Source: CAZQNF01 sp964403325
GTDB lineage: Bacteria; Patescibacteriota; Patescibacteriia; Magasanikbacterales; GWA2-37-8
NCBI GenBank assembly: GCA_964403325.1
Contig: CAYOFO010000002.1
Location: 1 to 52,014 of the forward strand
DNA: 52,014 nucleotides
Reading direction: 5' to 3'
Part shown: in pieces, positions 23,472-31,643 of the stretch
How the letters are laid out: every line of letters starts with the position of its first letter
Position numbering within the stretch: the first letter of the stretch is position 1
Translations under genes and position numbers: made by a program
The notes under the pieces: model-generated
Databases searched by the model: none
The model's input: only the letters and a program-made list of their open reading frames with translations
Told to the model about the DNA's origin: nothing

Positions 23472-23558
23472 GGAGAGGTGTCTGAGTGGTTGAAAGTACC
23501 GCTCTCGAAAAGCGGAGTCCCCGAAAGGGGACCGAGGGTTCGAATCCCTCCCTCTCCG
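23472..23558 (+). tRNA. tRNA-Ser (anticodon CGA)
   Basis: A class II tRNA with a perfect 7-bp acceptor stem GGAGAGG/CCTCTCC. The anticodon arm CCGCT-CTCGAAA-AGCGG has CGA at 23506-23508, and the variable arm GTCCCCGAAAGGGGAC is long and stable. The T-arm is AGGGTTCGAATCCCT. The discriminator is G, and the following bases are CAA, so CCA is not encoded, unlike the other tRNA-Ser nearby. Confidence 0.95.
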
Positions 23559-23585
23559 CAACATCGTGCTGGTATAAAATAGTTT

Positions 23586-23611
23586 AAAATAGGGCTTTTT
23601 TGCTCTATTTT
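23586..23611 (+). terminator. Terminator after tRNA-Ser(CGA)
   Basis: AAAATAGGGC (23586-23595) pairs with GCTCTATTTT (23602-23611), with one G-T pair, around a T-rich loop. A further T follows. Confidence 0.7.
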
Positions 23612-23640
23612 TGTTTACAAAAACTCATATTTTTAGTAGT

Positions 23641-23682
23641 CTTGTAGGTAACAAGGCTTATTAAAAAAAATCACGATAAAAT
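23641..23682 (+). promoter_or_regulatory. Possible operator and -10 box of the restriction-modification operon
   Basis: CTTGT-AGGTA-ACAAG (23641-23655) is an inverted repeat upstream of TAAAAT (23677-23682). If the latter is the -10 box, transcription starts close to ATG 23692. No good -35 box was found, so an activator could be needed. Confidence 0.35.
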
Positions 23683-23691
23683 AAAGAAATT

Positions 23692-25731
23692 ATGAAAGAG
23701 AAGCAAATCGCGCAACTGGTAAAATCGGATGGCAAATATGATCTTACGATTTTTTCACCAGAAAGTATTGATAGAATCGAAAGCAGTATCTTTGAAAAGG
23801 GGGGTAAGTTTTTTTTAAAGTGTTTTAAAAGAAATAAAGATATTCAAGTAAAACCGGAAGAAATAGTTCGGCAGTTGATGCTGGATAAACTTATCAGCGA
23901 ATATGGTTATTCGGTTGATTTGCTGGATGTGGAATATACGGTGAATTTCGGTAGAGAGAAAAAATTTGCCGATATTGTCATTCTTAATAAGGCCGACAAA
24001 ACCAGTGTTTATTGCGTTTTAGAAATTAAAAAACACAACGCCAAAGACGGCAAAGACCAACTTAAAAGCTATACCAACGCAACGGGTGCTCCATTGGCCG
24101 TATGGACAAACGGTGTTGAGATTAATTACTACGAACGCCTCGACCCAAATTATTTTGAACCGCTTTCAAGCATTCCTAAAGCCACTGAAACGATTGATGA
24201 CGTAAAAAATGAGCGATTTACCTATCTGGAATTGATGCTCAAAGATAGGCTTACTGAAGAAAGAAAATCACTCAAAGATTTAATTCAAGAAATGGAAGAT
24301 GAGGTTTTGGCCGGTGCCGGCGTTGATGTGTTTGAAGAAGTTTTTAAACTGATTTTCACGAAATTGTACGATGAGATGGAAAGTGCCGATGATCGGGTGG
24401 AAATAGAAACACAATGCAAGCTCTTAAAAAAGAAAAATCCGGAATTAACCGACAAGCAAATTTTTGAACAAATAAATAACGATGATTTTAGAAAACTGGA
24501 GTTTCGAAGCCGTGGTGACGCTCACCATACCAAAGAAGTGATCAACGAGCTCTATAAAAAAGCCAAAACCAAATGGCAAGGTATTTTTGAACAAGGCGAA
24601 CCGCTGCGCATTACCGATGAAAACCATCTGCAAATTTGCGTTGGTTTTTTGCAAAATGTAAAGCTATTTAATTCCAATTTGCAGGTTATAGACGAGGCTT
24701 TTGAATACTTGGTCAACAAATCTGCCAAAGGGGAAAAGGGACAATATTTCACGCCCAGAAACGTGATTGACATGTGCGTGTACATGATGAATCCGCAGCC
24801 GCACGAATATATGATTGATACGGCGTGTGGCAGTTGTGGATTTACGGTGCACACCCTTTTTAACGTGTGGCAAAAATTGGTGAACCAGGGAAAAGCGCGA
24901 TTTGCCAATTTCTCAAACCAAAAACTGACCAGCGACCAAAAAGAATATGTTAACAAAGTTTTTGGTATAGATTTTGATGAAAAATCCGTTCGTGTGGCCC
25001 GCACGCTCAACATGATTGCGGGAGACGGAAAAACCAATGTATTGCATTTAAATACTTTGGATTACACCCGGTGGGAAGAAAAATTAAAAGATAGCTCATG
25101 GGCAAAAACATATTTAGACGGATATTACAGGCTGCTTGATTTGGCAAAAAATCGCCAAATTCCGAAAGAATTTAATTTTGATATCGTGATGGCTAACCCG
25201 CCGTTTGCGGGAGATATAAAAGATAGTCGACTCATTTCCAATTATGAGGTGGCCTTTGACGGTAAAGGCAAAAAAGCCAATAAAGTTTCGCGCGATGTGT
25301 TGTTTATCGAAAGAAATTTGGATTTCCTCAAACCGGGTGGAAGAATGGCGATTGTGCTTCCGCAAGGCAGGTTTAACAACACCAGCGATGAAAAGATTCG
25401 AAGTTTTGTAATGGAAAAAGCCAGGCTAGTGGCGGTGGTTGGGCTGGACGGCAATACTTTTAAACCGCACACGGGCACAAAAACTTCCGTTTTGTTTATC
25501 CAAAAATGGGACGATGTGATAAATCCGAAAGTTGATGATTACGAAATTTTTATGGCTGTTTCGGAATGTTCGGGCAAAGACAATTCTGGTCTGGAGATGT
25601 ATGAGAAAGATGAAACGGGGGAAAGAAAGCTCGATGAGCATAATCACCTAATCCAAAAACACGATCTCAAAGAAATTGCCGAGGCTTTTGAAAAATGGGC
25701 GAGAGGGCAGAAACTCAGTTTTTGGAAATAG
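23692..25731 (+). CDS. Fused nuclease-domain N6-adenine DNA methylase (type I/IIB-like RM subunit)
   Basis: The 679-residue protein joins two activities. The N-terminal part (about 50-170) matches HsdR_N/PD-(D/E)xK nucleases: E56, D94 in KFADIVIL, E111-I-K113 in CVLEIKKH, Q123 and the following SYTNATGAPLAVWTNG. A helical region is followed by the HsdM-type methylase (QYFTPRNVIDMCV), SAM motif I D376TACGSCGF and catalytic motif IV N502PPF505. Fusion of nuclease and gamma-type methylase with a separate specificity subunit is the layout of BcgI-like type IIB enzymes. Canonical type I systems have a separate helicase HsdR, which is absent here. A HEPN gene follows after three bases and the S subunit after that, forming one operon. 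Both active sites look intact, so cleavage and protection by one protein are predicted. Confidence 0.9.
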   Translation: MKEKQIAQLVKSDGKYDLTIFSPESIDRIESSIFEKGGKFFLKCFKRNKDIQVKPEEIVRQLMLDKLISEYGYSVDLLDVEYTVNFGREKKFADIVILNKADKTSVYCVLEIKKHNAKDGKDQLKSYTNATGAPLAVWTNGVEINYYERLDPNYFEPLSSIPKATETIDDVKNERFTYLELMLKDRLTEERKSLKDLIQEMEDEVLAGAGVDVFEEVFKLIFTKLYDEMESADDRVEIETQCKLLKKKNPELTDKQIFEQINNDDFRKLEFRSRGDAHHTKEVINELYKKAKTKWQGIFEQGEPLRITDENHLQICVGFLQNVKLFNSNLQVIDEAFEYLVNKSAKGEKGQYFTPRNVIDMCVYMMNPQPHEYMIDTACGSCGFTVHTLFNVWQKLVNQGKARFANFSNQKLTSDQKEYVNKVFGIDFDEKSVRVARTLNMIAGDGKTNVLHLNTLDYTRWEEKLKDSSWAKTYLDGYYRLLDLAKNRQIPKEFNFDIVMANPPFAGDIKDSRLISNYEVAFDGKGKKANKVSRDVLFIERNLDFLKPGGRMAIVLPQGRFNNTSDEKIRSFVMEKARLVAVVGLDGNTFKPHTGTKTSVLFIQKWDDVINPKVDDYEIFMAVSECSGKDNSGLEMYEKDETGERKLDEHNHLIQKHDLKEIAEAFEKWARGQKLSFWK

Positions 25732-25734
25732 ATT

Positions 25735-26667
25735 ATGGTGCAGTATAAAAAATTATTCAATAAATCAGAAATTGAATACATTACACCATTTTTGAAATTA
25801 TGGATGTCTTTTAACAATTGGTATAAGCAAGATTTGTTGAGTGTTTTGGTGAAAGTTATTGATCAGGACGGAAATGTCAAAAAAAACATAGACGGCACTG
25901 ATAAAGAAAAAAAACTTACGACAGACGGTGAGGCAATAAACTTTTACAAAACTGGTGGATCAGTAAAAACAGAATTTTTAAGATTACTGCAAGGCAGATC
26001 AAACGCCGACGAAAAGTTTCAGGACGCCCTGGCTCGCTTTGTCAAAAATGTCGCGGACTGCAATTATGATGGTTTTGAGTATCCCAGCGATTTGTTTGCA
26101 AGAAATCCAAGCGAGAGAGCTATTCATAGTAAATCATTAGTATTTATCTCTGCCCATACTAAAGAGTTTTATTTCACGTCTGGAGATGAAAACAGATTGT
26201 TTGAAACCACACTGGAGTTGATTTATCAGATTAGGTGCAAGTTGGTGCATGGAGATTTTGATATTGAAGACGAAATTTTTTTAGATTTTGTTGAAAAATC
26301 GTATCGCATACTATACCCAATTATGGAAAAGATATTTGAAACTCAAGCTAACGGAGAGTTTTACTTAAAAAGTATAACGAATAATGTGGAAGCTCAGGGG
26401 GTGTTTAACGAGGGTAAAATGTATGTGCTAGCAGGATCTAAGGTTAGAAAAGAAACGGTGCCTTCATATAGCAATGCTAATGAAAGAAATGTTATTTTGA
26501 GCGAGAAAGCAATTGAAGAAAAAAATTGTTATATGATAAAGGAAAGAATAGAGTTTTCGAGCCCGAGTGCCGCATCCTCGTTTTGTTTGGGGAACAGCTC
26601 TAATGGTTGGGAAGACTGGAAGACGAGGTCGGGGAAAACAATGAATGATGTTTTGAGACAAAATTAA
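25735..26667 (+). CDS. HEPN-domain protein inside the restriction-modification operon
   Basis: A 310-residue soluble protein placed three bases after the methylase and one base before the specificity gene, so it is probably translationally linked to both. I do not know the family as a whole. The segment TTLELIYQIRCKLVHGDFDI contains R167-x4-H172 in a helix, the RNase signature of HEPN domains, and the following helix VEKSYRILYPIMEKIF fits a four-helix bundle. HEPN RNases serve as toxins or as effectors in several phage-defence systems. An effector that fires when the RM system is blocked, or a structural adaptor, are the options. A GTG could replace ATG only further inside. The C-terminal 80 residues are not recognisable. 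Confidence 0.72.
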   Translation: MVQYKKLFNKSEIEYITPFLKLWMSFNNWYKQDLLSVLVKVIDQDGNVKKNIDGTDKEKKLTTDGEAINFYKTGGSVKTEFLRLLQGRSNADEKFQDALARFVKNVADCNYDGFEYPSDLFARNPSERAIHSKSLVFISAHTKEFYFTSGDENRLFETTLELIYQIRCKLVHGDFDIEDEIFLDFVEKSYRILYPIMEKIFETQANGEFYLKSITNNVEAQGVFNEGKMYVLAGSKVRKETVPSYSNANERNVILSEKAIEEKNCYMIKERIEFSSPSAASSFCLGNSSNGWEDWKTRSGKTMNDVLRQN

Positions 26668-26668
26668 T

Positions 26669-28021
26669 ATGGCAAAAATAAGTTATATAAAATACGTTGA
26701 TATTCTTGAAGCTCGCAGATATGATGCGGAGTATTTTAAGCCTGAGTACTTGAGTTTAGTAAAAAAGTCGTCTAATAAAAAAAGATTCAAAGAATTTCGC
26801 GATCTTAACTTAACTGTTGATGCCAGTGCTTTTTATCCATCAATAGAACCTCTATATAATACTGGAAATTTACCTTTTTTAAGAGTGGCAAATGTTGATA
26901 AGCAGATTGATTACAATTCAGCGGTTACTATTCCAGAAGAAATTTTGAATGACTTTAAAACTATAAAAAAAGCGAATTACGGTGATATTGTTATTACTAA
27001 AGGTGGAAGTGTTGCACGATTAGGGTTTGTGGATAAAGAAAGTGCATTAAGCAGAGATTTAATCGTTATAAATTCATCAAGATTAAGCCCTGGTGATTCT
27101 AAGTATTTGTATTTTTATCTGTTATCAGACTTCTCGAATAGTCTTTTTTTGAGAAGTTCATCTTTGACAGCACAACCTCATTTAACCATTTTTCAAGTAA
27201 GAGAATTGCCTCTATTTTACCCGGAAGAATCATTTAGAAAAGAGGTCGCAGATTTATTTGACCGGTCTGTCCAAAAACAAACGGAGTCCAAACAACTCTA
27301 CCGTGAAGCCGAAGTGTTGCTTTTGCACGAGCTCGGGCTATTGAATTATAAAGTTAAACACTCGCTTTGGTTTACCGCCACCAAACAACAAGTTAAAGCA
27401 GCAAAAAGATATGACAGCGAATATTTCCAACCGAAATACGCGGAGATTATAAAGAAAATCGAAAATTATGAGGGTGGGTGGGATTTTGTAAAAAATCAAT
27501 TCAACCAAAACACTAAACTCTCAAAAAAAGAATGGAACTACTGCAATTACATTGAAATCAGTGATGTAAACACTTCAAATGGAGAAATTACGCCAAATAG
27601 AGTTGAAACAAAAGATATTCCAGCAAATGGGAAAAGAAAATTGTTTAAAAATGACCTGTTGATTTCTAAAGTTAGACCATATCGTGGAGCTGTTTCGTTT
27701 ATTGATTTTGAAGTTGAAAATTTGATTGGAAGTGGGGCATTTACAGTTTTGCAAGAAAAGACGGATTTTAAAAAAGAAGTTTTGATGATATTTTTAAAAA
27801 CACAATTTATAAAAGATTTGCTTTTACGTTATAATTGCGGAACTTCTTACCCTGTAATTAAAGATGAAGATATTTTGAATCTTAAAATTCCTCTCATCAA
27901 ACCACAAATCCAAAAACAAATCGCCGAAAAAATCCAAGAAAGCCACAGGCTAAGAAAGGAAGGCAAAGAGTTGCTCGAAGAAGCCAAAAGAAAGGTGGAA
28001 AAAGAGATAGAAAATGGGTAG
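26669..28021 (+). CDS. hsdS: Restriction-modification specificity subunit S
   Basis: Specificity subunits hold two target-recognition domains and long helices that set the spacing of the bipartite DNA target. The 450-residue product shows the internal duplication clearly. EARRYDAEYFKPEY (near residue 12) and AAKRYDSEYFQPKY (near 250) start the two halves. Each half ends in a conserved helical region: LFDRSVQKQTESKQLYREAE and EKIQESHRLRKEGKELLEEA. Recognition domains, about 20-190 and 265-420, are variable as expected. The gene starts one base after the HEPN stop. No HsdR gene follows; the next gene is xthA in the housekeeping run. Confidence 0.92.
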   Translation: MAKISYIKYVDILEARRYDAEYFKPEYLSLVKKSSNKKRFKEFRDLNLTVDASAFYPSIEPLYNTGNLPFLRVANVDKQIDYNSAVTIPEEILNDFKTIKKANYGDIVITKGGSVARLGFVDKESALSRDLIVINSSRLSPGDSKYLYFYLLSDFSNSLFLRSSSLTAQPHLTIFQVRELPLFYPEESFRKEVADLFDRSVQKQTESKQLYREAEVLLLHELGLLNYKVKHSLWFTATKQQVKAAKRYDSEYFQPKYAEIIKKIENYEGGWDFVKNQFNQNTKLSKKEWNYCNYIEISDVNTSNGEITPNRVETKDIPANGKRKLFKNDLLISKVRPYRGAVSFIDFEVENLIGSGAFTVLQEKTDFKKEVLMIFLKTQFIKDLLLRYNCGTSYPVIKDEDILNLKIPLIKPQIQKQIAEKIQESHRLRKEGKELLEEAKRKVEKEIENG

Positions 28022-28097
28022 CAAAAAGACATTATAGAAATAAATCCCCATCTTGCCGAAATAGTTTTTTCAATTAACCATTTTGACACTAAACACC

Positions 28098-28895
28098 ATG
28101 CGCATCATTTCTTGGAACATCAATGGAATTCGAGCGGTACACAAAAAAGGTTTGTTCGTGCCTTTTGTTGAAAAGTATAAACCGGATATTTTGTGTTTGC
28201 AGGAAACCAAGGCGAAGCAAGACCAGAGCGAAGTCGATTTGCCCGGCTACGAAGAATATTGGAATTCCGCGGTGCGGCCAGGCTACAGTGGCACAGCTAT
28301 TTTTACCAAGCTAAAACCACTTTCCGTAACGCTCGATATTCCCAAAAATATTGCCGAGAAGCATGGTCTTGTGAGCGATGCATATGGCGACCCGAACGCC
28401 GAGGGCAGGGTTACGGCTTTAGAATTTACAGATTACTACGTTGTTACCGTGTATACACCAAACGCTAAAGACGATCTGTCCCGCATTCCTTTGCGCCACA
28501 AGCAGTGGGATCCGGCATTTCTTGATTATGTGTGTCAGCTTGAAAAAAAGAAACCAGTTATATTTTGTGGCGATTTGAATGTGGCACACAGCGAAGACGA
28601 TCTGGCGCGTCCTAAAGAAAATGTGGGTAATAAAGGGTTTACCTATGAAGAGCGCGAGGGGATCGATAACATGGTGAAGCAGAATTTCGTAGACACTTTT
28701 AGAATATTTACCAAAGGCAACGGCCACTACACTTGGTGGAGCCATTTTGGTGGTGCCCGTGCTCGCAATGTTGGTTGGAGAATTGATTATATTTTTGTGA
28801 GTCAGAAATTAGCACCAAAAGTTTCGCAAGCCACCATTCATGCTGATGTTTTAGGATCAGATCATTGTCCAGTAGTGGTTGAAATAGATCTTTAA
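28098..28895 (+). CDS. xthA: Exodeoxyribonuclease III / AP endonuclease
   Basis: XthA cleaves abasic sites and has 3' exonuclease and phosphatase activity in base-excision repair. The 265 residues from ATG 28098 (MRIISWNINGIRAV) show all active-site blocks of the family: LCLQETKA with the metal-binding Glu, YTPNA, FCGDLNVAHSEDDLA with catalytic Asp/Asn, RIDYIFVS and the terminal GSDHCPV. A TTG 15 bases upstream is in frame but would add residues not found in the family. It lies 76 bases after the specificity gene, probably with its own promoter, which I could not place with confidence. Confidence 0.95.
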   Translation: MRIISWNINGIRAVHKKGLFVPFVEKYKPDILCLQETKAKQDQSEVDLPGYEEYWNSAVRPGYSGTAIFTKLKPLSVTLDIPKNIAEKHGLVSDAYGDPNAEGRVTALEFTDYYVVTVYTPNAKDDLSRIPLRHKQWDPAFLDYVCQLEKKKPVIFCGDLNVAHSEDDLARPKENVGNKGFTYEEREGIDNMVKQNFVDTFRIFTKGNGHYTWWSHFGGARARNVGWRIDYIFVSQKLAPKVSQATIHADVLGSDHCPVVVEIDL

Positions 28896-29027
28896 GACAC
28901 ACAAAACTTTCTGTATTTTTTGATATAAATTTCTATTTTTCTGCTCCTACACTCTACATAATGAAAGGTTTATCCCGGAATCAAAAAATCAAGATGAGGG
29001 GGTAAAAGACTGAAACGAAGATAAAAC

Positions 29028-29056
29028 TTGACGTTTAAAATAAAAGAGCGTATATT
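29028..29056 (+). promoter_or_regulatory. Promoter of the metal ABC transporter operon
   Basis: TTGACG (29028-29033) and TATATT (29051-29056) with a 17-base spacer. The predicted start site, around 29063, coincides with the palindrome described separately. The remainder of the gap 28896-29027 shows no gene. Confidence 0.75.
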
Positions 29057-29062
29057 TATATT

Positions 29063-29075
29063 TGCAACTTAGTTG
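29063..29075 (+). promoter_or_regulatory. Palindromic operator at the metal transporter start site
   Basis: GCAACT-T-AGTTGC is a perfect 6-1-6 inverted repeat located where transcription should begin. This position suits a metal-responsive repressor such as a Zur- or MntR-type protein, though the sequence does not match a consensus I know. Confidence 0.62.
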
Positions 29076-29120
29076 CTTTAAGTTTTATAAAATGCTTTTT
29101 CGCAAGAGCGTTATTACTAT

Positions 29121-30044
29121 ATGAAAATAAAAAATCGGTTTATTTTTTTGGTGCTGGCGGGAGTGCTTGCTGTCTTAACTTTTTTTTTAGCACATTTAGG
29201 TGGTGGGTCGTTAGTAACGAAAAATAATCATTCTTCAGGCAAAATTAAAGTCGTGGCGGTCGAAAATTTTTATGGGGATGTAGCTCGGCAGTTGGGTGCG
29301 GACCACATAGAACTAACGAGTATTTTGGTGGGAGCTGATATTGATCCGCATGAGTATGAGCCGACAGTGCAAGATGCGGTAGCGATAAGCGAGGCGCAAA
29401 TAGTAATAATGAACGGTTTGGGGTATGATAGTTGGGTTGAAAAGCTGCTCAAAGCTTCGCCAAAAACAGAGCGGATAGTTATTGTGGCCGGAGAGGTGGC
29501 GCCGCGGCAGTTGCCGAACAACCCGCATGTTTGGTATGGTGTAGATAACATGGCGGTAATAGCGCAGCAAATAGCCCAAGCTTTAGGAACGAGTGATCCT
29601 GTGAGCAGAGTATTTTTTAATGATCGGTTGACTGTTTTTTTAGATTCACTCACACCGCTTGAGCAGGCGATGAGTGCGATCAAAACACGCTATAATGGTA
29701 CGCCCATTGGCCTGACCGAAACGATTTTTTTGTATCAAACAGGGGTGATGGGTTTGGTGGTCAAAACTCCGACTGCCTTTGCTCAAGCTATTGCTGCCGG
29801 AAACGATCCTTCGGTCGACAGTGTGCGCGCCGCCAACAATCAAATAGAACAAAAGCAGATAAAAATTTTAGTGTTGAACGGACAAACCGCCACTCCCATT
29901 ACCAATAATCTAAGACAACAGGCAATGCAAAAGAATATTCCAGTTGTGGCTGTGACGGAAACAATGCCGGCGCAGGCTTCGTATCAAAGCTGGATGATGG
30001 GTCAGCTGCAAGCGTTAGACACCGCTTTACAACAAGCAAATTAA
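29121..30044 (+). CDS. Metal ABC transporter substrate-binding protein (manganese-type ligands)
   Basis: Cluster A-I binding proteins capture Mn2+ or Zn2+ outside the membrane. The 307-residue product has an N-terminal membrane anchor (about 8-26) and the family's long alpha backbone. Candidate ligands are H77 (ADIDPHEYEPT), H136 (NNPHVWYG), E200 (GLTETIFLYQTG) and E280 (AVTETMP). Zinc-type proteins normally have a third histidine where E200 lies, and a His-rich loop, which is absent. Manganese-type proteins such as PsaA and MntC use His, His, Glu, Asp. Manganese is therefore the likelier substrate, though Glu for Asp at the last position is unusual. It heads the operon with the ATPase and two permeases. 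Confidence 0.9.
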   Translation: MKIKNRFIFLVLAGVLAVLTFFLAHLGGGSLVTKNNHSSGKIKVVAVENFYGDVARQLGADHIELTSILVGADIDPHEYEPTVQDAVAISEAQIVIMNGLGYDSWVEKLLKASPKTERIVIVAGEVAPRQLPNNPHVWYGVDNMAVIAQQIAQALGTSDPVSRVFFNDRLTVFLDSLTPLEQAMSAIKTRYNGTPIGLTETIFLYQTGVMGLVVKTPTAFAQAIAAGNDPSVDSVRAANNQIEQKQIKILVLNGQTATPITNNLRQQAMQKNIPVVAVTETMPAQASYQSWMMGQLQALDTALQQAN

Positions 30045-30052
30045 TTTCTCCC

Positions 30053-30820
30053 ATGAAAACACCGCTTATTTTTTTTCGTGATGTGGCCGTACATTTAGGT
30101 GGCCGCACCATTTTTCAGAATCTTAATTTGGCCATTACGGCCGGCGAGTTTGTTGGCATACTTGGACCCAACGGAGCTGGAAAAAGTACACTTCTTAAAC
30201 TATTGCTGGGTCTTATTAAACCAGTCGCCGGAGAGATTTTAGTGCTGGGTGTACCGCCTCGGCAAGGAAATGTGCACATTGGATATGCGCCCCAGCATCG
30301 GGTGCTCGAAACAGACTTGGCGTTGCGCGCTCGCGACGTCGTGGGGTTTGGTATTGATGGGCACAAATGGGGGATAGGTTGGCCGAGCCAAGCGCGCACC
30401 GAACGCATCAACCGTGCTTTGGCGGAAGTAGACGCACTGCATTTGAGCGACGCACCGATTGGTCAACTCTCTGGTGGAGAGCAACAACGTCTCCTCATTG
30501 CTCAAGCGCTTATTACCAACCCATCGGTTTTGCTGCTCGATGAGCCTTTGTCCAATTTAGACATTGCCCACGCGCAGGAAATCATGGCTCTTCTTATGAA
30601 ATTGGCTCGAGAACGCTCGGTAACAATATTATTAGTGTCCCATGATATAAATCCATTGTTGCCGGCGGTAAATAAAGTGGTGTTTGTGGCCAATGGACAT
30701 GCGGCCATTGGACCACCCGACGAAGTAATTACGAGTCAAACTCTTTCGGAGCTTTATGGTTCATCAGTTGAAGTCTTGCGGGCGCTGAATCGGGTATTTG
30801 TGGTGGGAGCCGAAACATAA
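30053..30820 (+). CDS. Metal ABC transporter ATP-binding protein
   Basis: The energising subunit of the Mn/Zn importer, on the cytoplasmic side. The 255 residues carry Walker A GPNGAGKST (about 37-45), the Q-loop in APQHR, the signature LSGGEQQR, Walker B VLLLDEPLSNLD and the H-switch VSHD. It begins eight bases after the binding protein, and a permease follows with a four-base gap. The stop is at 30818-30820. The domain composition is entirely normal for the ZnuC/MntB family. Confidence 0.95.
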   Translation: MKTPLIFFRDVAVHLGGRTIFQNLNLAITAGEFVGILGPNGAGKSTLLKLLLGLIKPVAGEILVLGVPPRQGNVHIGYAPQHRVLETDLALRARDVVGFGIDGHKWGIGWPSQARTERINRALAEVDALHLSDAPIGQLSGGEQQRLLIAQALITNPSVLLLDEPLSNLDIAHAQEIMALLMKLARERSVTILLVSHDINPLLPAVNKVVFVANGHAAIGPPDEVITSQTLSELYGSSVEVLRALNRVFVVGAET

Positions 30821-30824
30821 CCAT

Positions 30825-31643
30825 ATGTGGCAGCTTCTGCAGTATTCTTTTGTACAGCACGCTTTTTTGGCCGGCACATGTGTAGCTATTATCGCTCCAA
30901 TTGTCGGTTATTTTTTACTTATTCGTGGGCTCACGTTTGCCGGCCATGCCCTTTCCCACATTGGTTTTGCCGGCGCTGCCGGCGCTTTGGTAGTGGGAAT
31001 AGACCCGGTGGTTGGGTTGCTTATTTTTACCTCAAGCGCTGCTTTGGGGATTGGATTTTTTGGCAAACAATTGCGTGAGCGAGATATCACCATTGGAGTT
31101 ATCATGACTTTTATGCTTGGTTTGGGCGCCTTGTTTATATCCCTCTATAGCGGCAATGCTGAACATGCCTACAGTGTTTTATTCGGGACTGTTCTTGGTA
31201 TTAGTACGGCCGATGTTTATATAACACTGGGATTTAGTTTGGCTGTGCTGCTCGGGGTGGTGGTAATTTTTCGACCTCTCTTGTTTAGTTCGTTTGATCC
31301 GGAAGTAGCTGCCGCTCGCGGCGTCTCGGTGCGCTCGCTCGCCATTATTTTTTTGCTTCTGGTGGCTATCACGGTTTCTATGTCGGTGCAGGTGGTGGGC
31401 GTGCTCTTAATTTTTACATTGCTGGTTGGTCCAACTGCCACCGCCAGCCGCCTGGTAAATAAACCGGCACAGACCATTGGCCTTGGGGTGTTGCTGAGTC
31501 TTAGTTATACGTGGATCGGATTGTGGCTCGCGGTGAGCGGTCATTGGCCGGTAACATTTTATATTGCAGCCTTATCCTTTGGCGTGTATGTACCGGTGCG
31601 TTGGCTGGCCACCCCGTTGTCACAAGAAAACAAGTATGTTTGA
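30825..31643 (+). CDS. Metal ABC transporter permease, first copy
   Basis: A 272-residue inner-membrane protein with about eight hydrophobic helices, typical of ZnuB/MntB permeases: HAFLAGTCVAIIAPIVGYFL at the N-terminus, RGLTFAGHALSHIGFAGAAG, DPEVAAARGVSV in the coupling region and VGVLLIFTLLVGPTATA. The ATG at 30825 follows the ATPase stop by four bases. It ends with TGA, overlapping the start of a second permease by eight bases. A 38-base block (30948-30985) is identical to 31759-31796 of the second copy. Confidence 0.94.
   Translation: MWQLLQYSFVQHAFLAGTCVAIIAPIVGYFLLIRGLTFAGHALSHIGFAGAAGALVVGIDPVVGLLIFTSSAALGIGFFGKQLRERDITIGVIMTFMLGLGALFISLYSGNAEHAYSVLFGTVLGISTADVYITLGFSLAVLLGVVVIFRPLLFSSFDPEVAAARGVSVRSLAIIFLLLVAITVSMSVQVVGVLLIFTLLVGPTATASRLVNKPAQTIGLGVLLSLSYTWIGLWLAVSGHWPVTFYIAALSFGVYVPVRWLATPLSQENKYV

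Noticed and set aside
28022..28097. Searched for a copy of the tRNA-Ser 3' end as an attachment site after the RM operon
   Set aside because: No stretch similar to the T-arm or acceptor 3' strand is present, so integration at the tRNA is not supported within this window.
30798..31643. Possible TGA recoding (Gracilibacteria-type code)
   Set aside because: TGA ends this permease exactly where the family ends, and all genes read through normally with the standard code.
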